DNA from: Crocodylus rhombifer | Taxonomy: Eukaryota; Chordata; Crocodylia; Crocodylidae | NCBI GenBank assembly: GCA_038503035.1 | Contig: JAVSML010025534.1 | Location: forward strand, 1-64,000 | Reading direction: 5' to 3' | DNA: 64,000 nucleotides | Part shown: positions 23,264 through 36,130 of the stretch, in pieces | How the letters are laid out: each line of letters opens with the position of its first letter | Position numbering within the stretch: the first letter of the stretch is position 1 | Translations under genes and position numbers: made by a program | Notes under the pieces: model-generated | The model's input: the letters and a program-made list of their open reading frames with translations, nothing else | The model's database searches: none | Told to the model about the DNA's origin: nothing

Positions 23264-26200
23264 AAAAATCAGGTTGTGGGCAGCCAGGTCTGGGGCCACT
23301 CAGGGAACTGAGGTGTCACCCAGTGTCAGGAGCAGTGAGGTACAGGCTCGTCAGGAAGCAGGTGATCAGTCCGAGAGTAGGATCTAGGAAGAAGTCAGAT
23401 AAGAAATCAGGAGATCAGGCAGAGAGTGGAGTCAGAGCACAAACCAGAGGGAACAGCAAAGCAGTCTCTAATCAAGTTAAGCCCTAGGGCACACACTTCT
23501 TTATCGAGAACAGAGGTTTAAATGGAAGAAGTGGAAAGTCACCTGACCACTCTAGTGCCAGTGAATGACCACTGACTGGAGTGGTCAGCTGACCACTCTG
23601 GTGCCAGGAGGCTTAGGCTGTGCTTCGGGCTTCAGGACGACCTTGTCCAGCCTGGGTGGCCAACTCTAGGGTGGCAGACCAGGATGAGTGACTATGCCTG
23701 TCTGGTCAAAACCCCAGGTTTATGGCTACTGTCTGAAATGTGCAGAAGTGGCTTTGCTACTTCTTGTTCAGGAGGTAGCATATGTAGAATGCCCTTGACA
23801 GTATGATGTTGTTTTGGCATTGCAAAAATATCCAGGGGAACAGCTTATCCCCTCACCATTATTCTTGTAGCCTGCCTGTGATATCTTTGCAACACCTGGC
23901 AGGCTGTGGACCACCAGTTGAGAGCTACTATGGATCTATGCTGAGAACTGCTTCTGTTCAGACAGATAAACTTCAGAAAGTGGTCTTCCCCCAGCAAGGC
24001 TTCCAAACCAAGAATGTGTTTTTTTTTAAATGAGGGTCTACAAACTTTCTACTGACAACCAAACTTTTTTACTGACATGTTTTTATTGATATATGTTTTT
24101 AAATATAACTCTTTTGCTAGGCTCTGTACAGAAGTAACAAAAGCCAGTTTCAAACTTAGGGGTTAATGCCATCTTCCTAAATCTGACTTGAGCCCTCACC
24201 CTGGAAACCTGGAAAACAAATTTTAACTGGGTATTCTAACATGAATGAGCTTCCCCACTCACAAGCAATATTAGACTAAAACAAGAGCAAGAGTTTTACA
24301 GAGCAAAAGGGATAAACATGCAACTTTATGAAGAACCTTAACCATTAAACATTATGTGAAACCTAAAATGTTAATAGTTTCATGGACTAAAGCAATGGTT
24401 TTACATCATGCTGCCCCACCCCAGGGGTTTCCTACTCACCCTTACACCCTGGTGTGCCATATCACACTCAACATCATACTACCTCCACCCTAATCCCCCG
24501 CCCCTCACAAGCTCATTCCTTCTGGCTCTGTTTTCCCCATCCTGGAATGAACCTCCACCTGCTGACTCTCCCCATCCCGGCCTTACATCTCCATTCTGGC
24601 TGTACTGCCCCAATGTCTGTCCTGCCCCAGTGCATCAGACTACATAGTGCTACCTACCTTTGGGCCAAGCAGCTGTTACAGGCAGCATACAGCTGATGGG
24701 ATGCAGAGGCAGCACATGGCTGAGGTGAAGGAGTGGGGGCTATTGAGGCACCTGCAGGCCAAAACACCTCTATGGAGCACTTCCTGCAGGGTGCTGATAC
24801 ATGCCCTGCTCAGACACAAGATGACTCTGCTTTGCTCCGTCTGTCCAACAACACTTGCATCCAGCCTCATTCTGATGAAAGATCTTCAATCAAGGTCTTA
24901 GCGTTTTATTTTTCTATAGACAGCTCCATTTTTTAAAGAACTTTACAGAAAAGTGCTTTTTACCTTATTTTTTTATGGCAATCCTTTCCCTACTCCTAAG
25001 GGAATCACCTGTTTGATGATCCTTGGAGCATATTCTTTAATTAAAGTTTGACATTTTGTTAAAGAAATCCAAGTGGTTGCTCTGTATTTTTTTCATTATA
25101 CAACCTTGGCTTCAGACCTATGCAACACTGAATTATCTTGTTCTTATTTCACCTTGGTCTCTGGCATTGATGCCTATGAGTTGGAAGTCGAAGATCATTC
25201 TTTTGATTAGTTTACGTCCAATTATCTGAGCTTGTGTAGTCCGATAAGCATGTACCGGTGAAGCCTTTGCTAGTTGCCTGCTAGTAATCAAGAAAACTAA
25301 GTACACACATATGTTAGAAGTTACCCCAAGAGGAAAGGAAGGCTATATGGGTAGATGTATTTGTCAGAATGGAAGAGAAGTCACAGTCTTATGTGGAGAG
25401 GAAACAGAGGAGCAAGCATTTGTTTTAGACTCAGTTACGCTTTCCAGGAATTAACTATCAGGTCAAGCTGTAGATGTGATTGCTGAAGCAATCCTCAATA
25501 CAAGACAGTTGCCATTTTAAAGACTTGAAGTTTTCATCAGTTGCCATTTAATGTAATCTGACATTTTAAAATAAGTGCCAATTCCTGTTGTCATTTCCCT
25601 TGGTCCATGTTCCGTGTGACTGACTGTAAGATGAACATATTCAGTGGACAGCGATGGATTATAAAATTGGTGTGCTCTCCTGTGATCCTCTTCTTGCATC
25701 AAAATCTCCTTGGTTGTTTTCTCTTTAGCCAGTTGCACAGTTAATATCCTGGAGAATGGCACTGCTTCCAGCTGCCACACAGCTATGTGCCATCTGCCGG
25801 TTGCTGGCTTTTTGGTCCATGCTGTGTCATGGTAAATTTCTTCTTGTAGACATCGAACTGATGGATCCTTGCAGAACGACATGGGTGATGGAAGCTGAGA
25901 CTCTCCATGACTCACTGGGTGCTGCCCGAGAGAAATGATTGAAGCCATCTACTCATAATCCCACTAATCTCTGCTGTGTCACAGAGACAGGACAGCAGAC
26001 TTCCACCAACAACTGCATCAAGTGCGGCAGAGAAATCCAGCACTACAAGTTATTTTCTGGTGTTCTGAGAACATGAACTGTAGTTTATTATAAGAAATGG
26101 ATATACATCTAATAAAAAGCCCTGATGTAAGCAGAAAAGCATGTACATTGTCCGTTTTACCAAGATTATGGACAGCCTCCATGATGTATTATGCCAGGAA

Positions 26201-26329
26201 AATAGGAAGATGTTTCATGCTATTCTAGCATGGTGATGGGAAATTCTGGTGTGGGGGAAGAGATTTCTGTTCAAGTGTCAGAAACACGGTTGTTCGTCAT
26301 TTGTGGGCAAAGACGACTGCATCCAGCTG
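23264..26329. other. Unclassified sequence with C-rich and imperfect repeat parts
   Basis: 23380-23450 has loosely repeated 'gtcaga'/'atcagg' words. 24400-24620 is CT-rich. The longest frame, 143 codons on the minus strand at 25517-25948, matches nothing I know, and a frame of that length is expected by chance in 64 kb. No reliable gene. Confidence 0.4.
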
Positions 26330-26334
26330 TGGGG

Positions 26335-26455
26335 GATGAGGGGGAAGAAGAAAGTAAACGAGCGGGAAAGAAACAGGGAGGGAGAAAAAAAGAAAAGGAA
26401 AATAAACGGAAAAAGGAGAAAAGAGAGAAAGGAAAGAGAAAGGAGGGATGTGAAG
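26335..26455 (+). repeat. Polypurine tract
   Basis: About 120 bases that are almost entirely A and G (for example 'gaaaaaaagaaaaggaaaat' with only rare pyrimidines). Such tracts can form triplex DNA. No regulatory role can be shown from sequence. Confidence 0.8.
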
Positions 26456-26682
26456 GCTAGGTCACGTGGGTATGTAGATGACTTATAAGCCTTATCTTTG
26501 CCATGATAAGTTTTCGTTTTCCTGGCCACACGTTTCTTCATTGCTTTTGCCGTGCATTGTTGTTCAAAGGCCGGACCGTCAGAAACACAAACAAACAAAA
26601 AATTCGGTAAAAATCGCCTGGCTAGGTACAGCTCCGGTAAAGCAAGTAAGGAGAATGAAGATCAATAGCCTAAGAGTTACAG

Positions 26683-26795
26683 GCAACCCCTGCTTAACGT
26701 GGTTTCACTTAGCGCAGTTTCATTATAGTGCTAATTTAAAATACCTACCTGGTTTCACTTAGCGCTCAGTGCATCTTGTTATAGCACTCAGCGCG
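26683..26795. repeat. Two-copy 50-bp repeat (dispersed repeat fragment)
   Basis: 'ggtttcacttagcgc' occurs at 26701 and again at 26751, each followed after a spacer by 'tatag.gct' or 'tatagcact'. The preceding 'aggcaacccctgcttaacg' belongs to the same unit. The wording looks like a known reptile interspersed repeat, but I cannot name it. Confidence 0.5.
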
Positions 26796-26962
26796 GGGTG
26801 GGGAGAAGCAGTGGCGTTGGTGTCAGCATGAGTGGTGAGTGGCAGCTGGCAGGAGCCCAGGGAGGGGTGGCAGGAGCCCAGGGTCTGGGGAGTACAGATA
26901 CAACCAGGGGGCAAGAGGCAATGGGGGCAAGTGGCAGCAGTGACAGGTGACAGGGGGCTACA
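26796..26962. other. G-rich linker
   Basis: GGG-rich sequence with 'ggcaggagcccaggg' repeated twice (about 26848-26883). No gene. Confidence 0.4.
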
Positions 26963-27041
26963 CATTTTCCATGTATAGAATCTAATTATTGTGGGGTCAC
27001 CTTAAATTTGAAATTGTATTGGATTTGGGTGAATATAGCAA
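26963..27041 (-). repeat. Dispersed repeat family A, short copy
   Basis: 'ccatgtatagaatctaatta' followed by 'gtcaccttaaatttgaaatt' recurs at 44325-44405 ('ccatgtatggaatctaatta', 'gtcatcttaaattcagagtt') and in part at 38870-38915. It is one of three copies of the same interspersed element in this window. Confidence 0.65.
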
Positions 27042-28527
27042 ATAGGATCCAGCTTTTCCTAACGGCACTTTTAGAATGTGCTCTTAGATATTTTGAGACG
27101 ACCTGCAAGCTTGAGAGAGAAGGTTGTTTGAAATAGGGGATCACAGGGCTAGATCCTATTTCACCCACTTGGCAGCTGGCAAGATACTGATATATCTAAT
27201 CACAATCAGGGAGGCATCCTATTTTTTCCGATGTATACGCCTAAGGCTAAACTCTTTTTCACCTTTACTTGCCTAAGCGATAGCTACATAGTCACATACG
27301 TGTATTTTTGACATGCATGCATAATTTGCATTCTGAGGCCACCTGCATGCCTATCTTTGCCAAGCGTTTCCCTTCTGAGCATGCTCAGAAGACTCCATGC
27401 TGTTTGCAAAGGTTCTGGGATGGAATGAACTTACCTGGGAATGTGTGTAATGCCAGGTAAGTCCTCAAAACTTTATCTACAGGTAAAACTAGAAGAAGTG
27501 CGTGTTTGGTAGCATAAATTACCCATGGCTGTTTATCCATTTTTTCCCCCGGTGAACATTGAATGCTCATGCATCTGGAGGTAAATACTTCGTATGGGCA
27601 CACAGCTCACCCATTCATTTTAACAGGCAGCACTTGCAGCCTCAGGAGATGGATCGTCACATAGGCAAGAAGTTTGTGGCTCTCCATTCACTCCAATAGA
27701 GATTTTTAGTTTGTGCTAAAAATGCATCTAGTTCTTTGAAATCCTTTTCCCCTCCTGACTGCATCAGACACACACAGCTTAGTAAAGACACAGAGTTCTG
27801 CCCATAGGTTCTGCCTGGGGGAGTTTGATGCTGAGTAGCAGAAGAATCACCTCTGAATATCTTAACAGGGATTCCAAGGGCAAAGGGAACATTCATATAA
27901 TGAAAAAGCTGATAGGAACCTGTTCGTAGATGACTGTTACTAATGCAGCTAAGATACGTTATGCTAAAAACCAGACTCATCCTGGTTCACCGATCCAACA
28001 CCGGCTGTTTGAGTTTATTTAAGTTACACCAGCACAAATCTGGAAGACATTCAGAGATGAATCAGGCTCAAGAACTTCACAACAAGCAATGACTAAACTT
28101 TGAGCAAAACAGCTAAATGAGAGGGGCTTAGTAAATATACATTCACCCTCCTTCTGGGGGCGTATATTTGGGTGGTTTTGTATATATAATTGAACAGCGA
28201 TATCTCTGGATAACTCTACAATGCCACTTCATATGAAAGGAACCTAAAAAGTCATCTAAAAAAACATTAAGGTTACAAGAGGAAGGAGCTGTAGCTCTGC
28301 CTGTGTGGGTTACTGAATGATTGCAGTCTTTCATTAGGTAACCATTAGGTTACCAGGTGTACATTTTTTTCTGCAGTACCCTCACAATTCAGTGCACAGG
28401 AATGATAGATCAGTGATCAAGGCAGCTGGTCAGCATGAGCCCCATTTACTTCATGCTAGTCATACTTTTTCCCCTCCTGTTTTTTCTCTATATACTTTTC
28501 TACCATGCCCATCAGCGTGGTAGCTAA
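27042..28527. other. Unclassified sequence
   Basis: No gene or repeat recognised. Confidence 0.4.
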
Positions 28528-28678
28528 ATCCCTCACCTGCATTACTGAATGTATCTTCTCTATGCTCCTCTGAGGTCAGAAAGTATTAATATTCCTATTT
28601 TGCATGTGCAGTACAGAGGCACAAAGAAATTAAGTGATTCTGGTGAGCTGTCACAGGAAGTCTATGGCAGAGATGAAA
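28528..28678 (+). repeat. MIR SINE fragment
   Basis: 'gaggtcagaaagtattaata', then 'attttgcatgtgcag', 'aggcacaaagaaattaagtg' and 'cacaggaagtctatggcaga' follow the order of the MIR (CORE-SINE) consensus, where these read as a tract of counted blood-count-like text 'aggcacagagaggttaagtg' and 'acacag.aagt..tggcag'. The copy is diverged and lacks both ends. Confidence 0.7.
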
Positions 28679-29454
28679 AAGCTCAATGTAAAAGATGAAG
28701 CAGGACCACCTGCCTCATTCCAGTTTCTCCTTTCCATGTCATATTGAAGGAGGTAGTACCTCTCCAGATCCCTGCTTCTGCCCCACACAGCTAAACTAGG
28801 TATAGAAAAAAATACAGTGCCAGAAAGACCTCCTGCCCCAACACACACCACCAACCACATACATACATATACAACCAGTTGACTCTTTGCTAACTTTTGC
28901 CAGGACTGTTGATACCATCCCTGGCTTACTTCTTTCTGATAATAAGCCATCACTTAACTAAGCTTATCTGCTCACATGGCTTGAAAAGACATTTTTCATC
29001 CATGACTCACAAATCTATGTTGTCTTTCCTGGCTTGTCTTGCTCCATCCAGTCTTGCAGCTTGTCTCATTCTCTGTGACATCTCCATCTGAATATCTTAC
29101 CATCAGTTTAAACCTAACTTAGCCAAAACTTTACTACTCAATGAGGTGCTTTAAAACATTATACCTAAAGCTCAGTCAACTATTACATTTAATAAACTTT
29201 ACCGTTATGTTCCATGGATATCTTGGGATAGTGACAGAAAGAAAATGGTTTTGGCTAAAAGACATCTTTTAGTCACTAAAATATAATTAGACTAAACACT
29301 TGTATTTCAATTATTTAAGAATTTTTTTTCAGTAGTTGCATTTCAAGTATTTTAAGAAGAATAATAAAAAATGGATTCAAATAAGCATGATTTTTTTTCT
29401 TTTAGTAAATTTGTTTGAATTTTCCAAATAATTCCCTCAACTACCATAAACAGC
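28679..29454. other. Unclassified sequence
   Basis: No gene or repeat recognised. Confidence 0.4.
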
Positions 29455-30250
29455 AGACTTCCACTGCCATCTTCCTGGACCGTTCTGTGATGTTTACCAC
29501 TGAGGCCCATACTGCTTTATCACTTCAGAGAGGAAGTAACATCAAAGGTAATGAGGTCAAATGGCTTGAGTCCTTTCTGGAGGCACACACCAGAAGCTGC
29601 ATCTCCACAACTAGTTCCCTCACTTGAATGGGACCAAGCCGAAGTCTAGTTCCATTCACTGTCTACAGTCATCCCCTCGGTGAGCTGGTCAAATGACATG
29701 GACTCAAGAGCCAACCATTTGCAGATGACAAGCATGTGTCCCCTCTTTGGAATATTGGCCTATGCTCCACCACGAGGATGGTCCATCGCTTGGATGAAAT
29801 TAGCTATGGATGAAGAAGAGCTGATTTCTGGTAGAAGCCCAAACTAAATAAGACAGGTGGTACTGGTCGGGAGGGGCAAGCATGTTGAAGAGTTTTCACG
29901 ACTAGTTGATTCAATCTGTAGTTTAGTAGTGCTCCTGAGTTACTCAGCAACTAAGCTCTCCCATGAGTAAGTTTTCTTCCCTCTTGCTGGCTTGAAGAGT
30001 CCATTCCCTTGGGGTCAATGATGACTTGGCCTAATTTATTCACTGCTTGCCACCACTTGATAGGATTTCAACAATGCAGCATACTTGGGTGCAAAGACTT
30101 CACTGTATAGAAAACTAGTACTAGGACAGAACGTCACTGAACAAGCAGTCTGTCCCAGTTTCCCACAGACTATCAAATCAAGTGCAAGATCCTAGGCCTT
30201 TGAAGTATTCAGTAGCCTGGTCCCTGGGTATCTTCAGAGATCAACTAGAC
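29455..30250 (+). pseudogene. Ancient L2 LINE ORF2 fragment
   Basis: Translated in shifting plus-strand frames, the segment gives 'AIFLDRSVMFTTEAHTALSL' (reverse transcriptase motif A region, normally L-D-L-S-A-A-F), 'GNEVKWLESFLEAHTRS' (W-x-x-S-x-L), then 'ggtgagctggtcaaatgaca' and 'ccatttgcagatgacaag', which encode the F-A-D-D box. 'HRLDEIS' and later 'SSLVPGYLQ' match L2 positions further on. There are many frameshifts and stops. The divergence points to an old insertion of the CR1/L2 group. It is non-functional. Confidence 0.6.
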
Positions 30251-30613
30251 TGCAGGAATTAATGCCACAGTTGCCATGTGGTCTTGAGATACCTCCCAAG
30301 AAAAATCTTTAATCTGTACCCTGATTTCAGACAGTTTAGTTGTGCCAGGAAAACACAATAGTTTAGCTCACTGGTCCACAACTTCGCACATCTAGCATAG
30401 TGGGATGTTCTACAGTAAAGGTAAATCACAGCTGCTGATAAAAAAGGGTCTTCTGGGGGCTGGGAGAACTGGTCCAGAGTGTGGAATGAACCCGCATAGG
30501 AATTCAGGACAATTACTGACCTAGGCACTTTCCACACCGCTCCAGGCATGGAACCCATGTCTTTGATTTTTCTTTCTTTAATGTAAATGTAATATGAGTA
30601 TCTGTATGTGCAC

Positions 30614-30654
<41 letters not shown>

Positions 30655-30750
30655 TATACATGTGTGGAGATATATATAGATATATATAGATATATATATA
30701 TATGTATGTATTTGTGTTATAAATTATATTATATATATATAATTTATATG
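30614..30750. repeat. (TA)n / TA-rich microsatellite
   Basis: About 17 TA units (30618-30651) followed by 'agatatatatagatatatat' and further TA-rich sequence. Highly AT-rich and prone to slippage. Confidence 0.95.
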
Positions 30751-31506
30751 ATAAACATACAATACAGAATAATTGGTTTCAATCAGCCACTATATATAAC
30801 TTTCCCCATAGGAAGACAACAAGAGAATGAACATTTGAGCAATGTTGGTCATATGGCTTAATGTACCACTGGAAAGCACTCAGAAATGACAGATCTGCTA
30901 TAGGAACTGGTAGAAAATAGAGTGAAGTAGAACATCAAAGGATAATTCCATCTAGAGATCATTTTTGTCAGTCTTTTAAGTACCCATTCAATACAGATTT
31001 AATTACATTGTTAACACCTCTTCTATATTTCCTATACCATAATCTTTACATCTAAGAGGGGTCATGGTAAAATGGAGGGTTTGGATTGTCTATGCCAAAT
31101 AAACCCTAGCATAGCATAGGGAGATGATATCAGAGACGAGGTTATTGCTATCCTATTTCCGGCATTGAAGTGAGCCCTAGGTGGATTATTCTAACTTTTG
31201 CCAGCTGGGGATATCCAGTGCTCTGTATTATGGGGCACTTGGAGATGGGTATATCAACCCTGTTTCATTAGCAGTTAAAGGTGGCAAGCAGGAGAAATTG
31301 TAGGTAAGAGATCTTGCTTAGATGCCCATGTTTCATTGGCTAATGTGATTGGTCACAGCAACTTTTATTCATGAACCATTTGCATCATACCAAACAAGGT
31401 TCATCTTGATAACTGACCCATTTTTTCCAGTTTTACTTATTATGCTACAAATCCCGCACCAGCTGTGAGCTCAGTTATGCTTGGGGGGGACAGCCTTCTC
31501 AGCTGG
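30751..31506. other. Unclassified sequence
   Basis: No gene or repeat recognised. Confidence 0.4.
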
Positions 31507-31644
31507 TTATATCCAGCTGTTTCCTGTCTCCTTTTCATCACTAGAGTAAAATAAGGGCTGTGACAATTTAGCCCTAAATGCCTGGAAGAAAGGATGGCCC
31601 ATGGAGTATGTCCAGAAGATTAACAGGTCTGCAAATGTTCATCC
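31507..31644 (+). repeat. Long inverted repeat, left arm
   Basis: Pairs with the reverse complement of 32592-32730. Shared words in order are 'tccag.tgttt.ctgtctcc', 'cactag', 'atgcctggaagaaag' and 'gtccagaagattaacaggtc'. The arms are about 138 bp and about 80% identical by eye, with some 950 bp between them. Confidence 0.75.
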
Positions 31645-32591
31645 CCATTGAATTCCAAGAAGTCCCATGGGTATTATTTATGGCAAAATTTGTCCCTAAG
31701 TGTTTTACCTCTTCATTACAAGATACCATGAAATTTCACCTTTAAATATTTTTTCTGTTATCTACATTACATAAAACTCCACAATAAAATCTCAAACAAT
31801 TTACCCTACTTGACGTACAGAGCAGTAAACAGATACAGATTCAAAGAGAGAGGGAGAAAAAATGCCCCGGAGAAAAGTATGAATGAGCTTGAAAAGGACA
31901 AATAAAACAGCAGAGACATTTATATTGGTCTCCCCTACTGCTCTGAACAAAACAATTATGAGATAAGAGAGGCAAGAATGGGAGGAAATTCTTTCATTTT
32001 TCATATTGGAAGCTAGAGAGATCCAATAGCCTGTTTATGAAGAACAATAAAGAAGATACATGAACTCTGTAAAGAGGTTGTTACAAATATATTGGCCCAT
32101 TTTGAAAGGCCAGGAGGTTTTTTGGTTTTGTTTTTTGGGTTTTTTTTGTTTTGTTTTGGATGTTGTTGTTGTTGTCTTTGGTATAGAGCTGTCAGCTAAG
32201 TTTTTAGGATTTTTTTTTTCTCCCAGAAGGCAGTATCTAACATGAGTAGTTTGTTATGACAGGCAGAGAGTTATTACTTTTATTTAGGATTTGGAAATGG
32301 TATCAAAGAGGGGGCAGATGGGAGCCAGATTTAAACAAAACTAAACAAGCAAATATAATATCAGCCACTCTTTAAATGAGAGAGGTGGCCCTTCATTGCT
32401 GTTTTGAAGTTTAAAAAAGTATGGCACTGTTGCTTGATGTATTTGTGCTAAAACATGGCAGCCAATGTTAACGAGATCTATGCAGTATACTGTCTTTTCT
32501 TGTTTTTGGCCTGAAATGCATACTGTTTTGAAATCAAGCAAGGAGGCATATTTTGTTAGGTAGTTCAAGAAAGATACTTAAGGTGTATCCA
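31645..32591. other. Interior of the inverted repeat
   Basis: No open frame of note. It includes a G/T-rich low-complexity run (32118-32180: 'ttttggttttgttttttggg' and 'tgttgttgttgttg'). Confidence 0.5.
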
Positions 32592-32730
32592 GGTGATGAA
32601 TACGAGCAGACCTGTTAATCTTCTGGACATGCTCTATGGTCCATGCTTTCTTCCAGGCATATGGGCTAAACTGTCTTATCCCTTTTTCCATGCTAGTGAA
32701 GAAAAGGAGACAGAAAACTGCTGGACATAA
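32592..32730 (-). repeat. Long inverted repeat, right arm
   Basis: Reverse complement of the arm at 31507-31644. The innermost match is near 'gacctgttaatcttctggac' and the outermost near 'ctggacataa'. The arms could be remnants of terminal inverted repeats or of a local inverted duplication. No target-site duplication was recognised. Confidence 0.75.
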
Positions 32731-35700
32731 AGTGTACACATTAAAAAAAACTTTAAAAGAAAACTGGAAGTAATGCATAATACATTAATAGACTTTTTCC
32801 CTTCTTGAGTAACAAGGGAGCAGTATTGCAACCTGTGATGCTTGGGATTAAGAATAAGAAACCTGGCAGGAGATCTGTGTGAGGAGCCAGGAGAGGCTTC
32901 ATGACTAGGACTGGGAATAGGATGTTTAAGTGAGGGGGCAGATGGGAACTGGGACATAGTATGCCAATATAGCACAGTTCATCAAAACCTTGAACAGAAT
33001 CCACCCCAGCACACGCAGGTAACATATACGCTTTATTGTCCCCTCTGGTCTGCCCAACTTAAAGCACGACAATATACTTCTGACACTAACTGCTTTTCTA
33101 CCTCAGATGGAAGAGGTCTGTGTTGCAGTTATGAAGACTGGATCTCTGCTGAGGTAGGGTTCAATATAAAGATGTAGGGTTCAGTATAATTGCACGTGAT
33201 GGAATTGCTTTTTTTTTCAGGTTTATAAAAACCTTGGGAATTACATTTAAAGGACATTAAGTTGCAAAATCAAGCATCCAGAAGTTAAGAGATGATGAAA
33301 TTAAGATTGCTGTGCAATTTCAAGACTGTGCAACATTAGCTTAAAACTCTTCCCTCTGAAGTCATTAGTGAAATTATCATTGATGGCAGCAGGGTTGGGC
33401 AACAGAAGTGCTTTTAAAAATTCTACCCTACAACATTATCCTTGTGAAACTTTAAAGTGAAAAAGATGAGCCATTAGATCTTAGTTCCTTTGCTGGTATT
33501 ATTGTAATCAGGAGTAAAGTCTCTAAGGAGAAATGATATGTGAAAATTTACATAGAGGTACAAATACATACTCATTCAATTGAGCAAAAATTAGATTTAA
33601 AAGCCCTAAGTTGCTACTGACTCAGTCAGACAGTACAAATCAATACATTGATGGGACAGTACAAATCAATGCTTTTTAACCATTGGATGTTTGCTCACGG
33701 AAACTAGGATGAAAGAAATATTCAAGTCCAGTGCTGGGATAATCTCTTTTTGCTTTGCTCTTTTTCACTTTGCTGCATAAATCTGTCTTATGGGTGGTCT
33801 GGGACAAACTTTTCTGTACGTCCCCAGAAAAATGTACAATCAGGTGAAAGATGACTGTTCATAGGCAGGAGTGGGCTGCACGCTGACCTGGTTGCTTGCA
33901 GAGGCTGGATGGAACTGAAAGAGTTTGGACGGCCTGACCACATGTAGCAACCTCTTTTTGCCTGCTGCTCCTCTCTTATTCGAGAAGCACTTCATGAGGA
34001 AAGACCTTTGCTTTTTAATGCTGCAAGACATTTTTTTATTTGAGAGATGTGAACTCAGTTAACCCTGGTGTGGGTAAGGCCACCATAAGAACAAAGATAA
34101 GGAAATACTTTTATTTCATGTGATGATTATTTGAAGGCTGCTTATTTTCTGAGCAGGTGGAAGGGCATCAAAATTGATATAGAAAGAGCGGCTAGGATGA
34201 TAACATAGATGTGGGAGAAGCATTAGTAATGCCTAAGATAAATGGAAGGTTTCATAGATTTGCTTCTTCTATGGTTGACCAGAGACGATTGACCACAAAC
34301 AATAATTTACACCCATCTATTTATCTATCTATATGCTTAACTTCAGTTCAGTTAAATGGTACTTGTGTGTGTGCACATGACTGTATACATGCTGTCTGAA
34401 CATGTTTGCATCAGCTCAGAGATGTTACTTCTTTATTATTTATGATCAAAGTTTAGTTGCAACATTTTTAAAACTGTAGTTTTGCATACACTACAAGAGA
34501 AGACTACAATGCCACTAAGTGACAGTGGAAGAATTAATGCTTCCTCCAGGCCCTTTTTTCCTTAGAAATGATTGACAAAGTAATTTTCTTTTTGTACTCT
34601 AATAAAAGTGTATACATTATACACACCAATAAATCCTCACTGGGCCAATTACACATCATATGACTTATCTTGTCACAGCACCTAATATCCAAACAATAAA
34701 TTAAAAGGTATTATTTCTTTCTGTGCAGATTTGCATACAAGAATGTTTTTCAGTTCCTAGACTAAATTTCTTATGAGCACTAGAACATACACAAAAGCAA
34801 GCAAGCTGGCTAGGATTTGCAGTTAATGCATGCTGACTGATGGAACAAACTTACGTGTGACTTACAAGAAAATACTACACGAGCAACTTCTGTTGTACCT
34901 ATTGGAATTGCACTGAGAGATACAATGCTGAACAAAGACTGAGTAGTTCTTTTCATGTACAATGCTCTGTATACTTAACATCTGGGTTTTTTTTAATGAC
35001 ATATTAGCTACGTCTGTGAAACACAGTATTATAGGTGCAGCTGGGCTACCAGCATAACCTAGACTTTGTAAATGGGGAAAAAGTAGAAAATCCCACCTCT
35101 GCTGTATCATGGGGTCCTATAGTGTTTATCAGCAAGTGCTACTGGCCCTCTCTGTGTGCTTGTTAGCTTGGGCTACTGTACTTGGATGGAACATATGCAT
35201 ATAGTTGGCTAAGTTCATCTGATCAAAGGCTCACCATGCTGAGCAATAAGGAGGCATGACATGTGCCCATCCTCTTTTGTGGATACTTGGAGAGAATTAT
35301 TATTTCCTTCCATGCCTGTGGGGAAGAACGAGTGGCTCTGCTTTCCTAGCATGCTGACGGGGCTAAATACACCAGTGCAATTATATCGTGCCAGATATAG
35401 GTCAGGTAGAAGAGCTGAGGGAAACAGGAGGTAGATTAGGGCTCTGAGAAGCAATCTGCTTCTTGCTGTACTTCTGGGGCAGGGCAGCAGTGTTCTGCCC
35501 CAGGCTCAGAGCTCATGGTAATGCCACTATTTAGCCCATTATGAACATATGAATACAATTGCTGGCTTTGCTCTGCTCTGTCTGGCCGAAGTAGTAGTTC
35601 TGAAAATCCATACGAGGTTGGCCCTGTTTTTAGCATATGCAGTATATCATTATGAAAGTGTGCACATTTCAGTATTGGACAGTGTCCAGTCTTTGCTGAA

Positions 35701-35884
35701 GGGTCTGCAATTTTATAGCACTTAGGAGTACAGTTAGGGGGGGAAAAAAACCTTTACATCAATAATACACTTAAGAATTTGGGCCTTGTTAGAACGTACG
35801 CTGTAAGCTGAACAAACGTTAATCGCCTTCGTGTTGTTTGGCAGTCCCACAGTAAGGTGAAAAACCTACTCTGACTGTCCTTCA
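32731..35884. other. Unclassified AT-rich sequence
   Basis: About 3.1 kb without a recognisable gene or large repeat. It has a small tandem duplication at 33629-33670 and a short TATC run near 34316-34340. Confidence 0.45.
33629..33670. repeat. 16-bp unit duplicated at 26-bp spacing
   Basis: 'gacagtacaaatcaat' occurs exactly twice, at 33629-33644 and 33655-33670. Confidence 0.9.
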
Positions 35885-36130
35885 CCTGTACAGCTGTGAC
35901 GTGCCACTAGAGGCTTGGTGTGCAGGGGCAGGACTAGGGGAGCGGCCCACCCCGAGTCAGTTTCAGCCAGACCAGAACGTCTCCGGGAAGCAGCTTCCTG
36001 GCGGCGATGTGATCTCACTGACACTGACACGGCGGCTCCGCACTGAGCTCAAGGCTGTCAGGAGTAAAGCCTGCTGGCCCCGCTCTCTGTATCAGTTTCA
36101 AGAAGACCAGAGCATAGGTGAGGCATAGGG
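35885..36130. other. CpG-rich segment
   Basis: The sequence holds about eleven CG dinucleotides in roughly 200 bases ('gagcggcccaccccgagtca', 'cacggcggctccgcac'), while surrounding DNA has almost none. 'cagtttca.....gaccagag' appears twice (about 35960 and 36095). It could be a small CpG island or a young GC-rich repeat. No linked exon is visible. Confidence 0.45.

Noticed and set aside
25517..25948. 143-codon minus-strand open frame
   Set aside because: No known domain, no splice or promoter context, and frames of this length are expected a few times by chance in 64 kb at this base composition.
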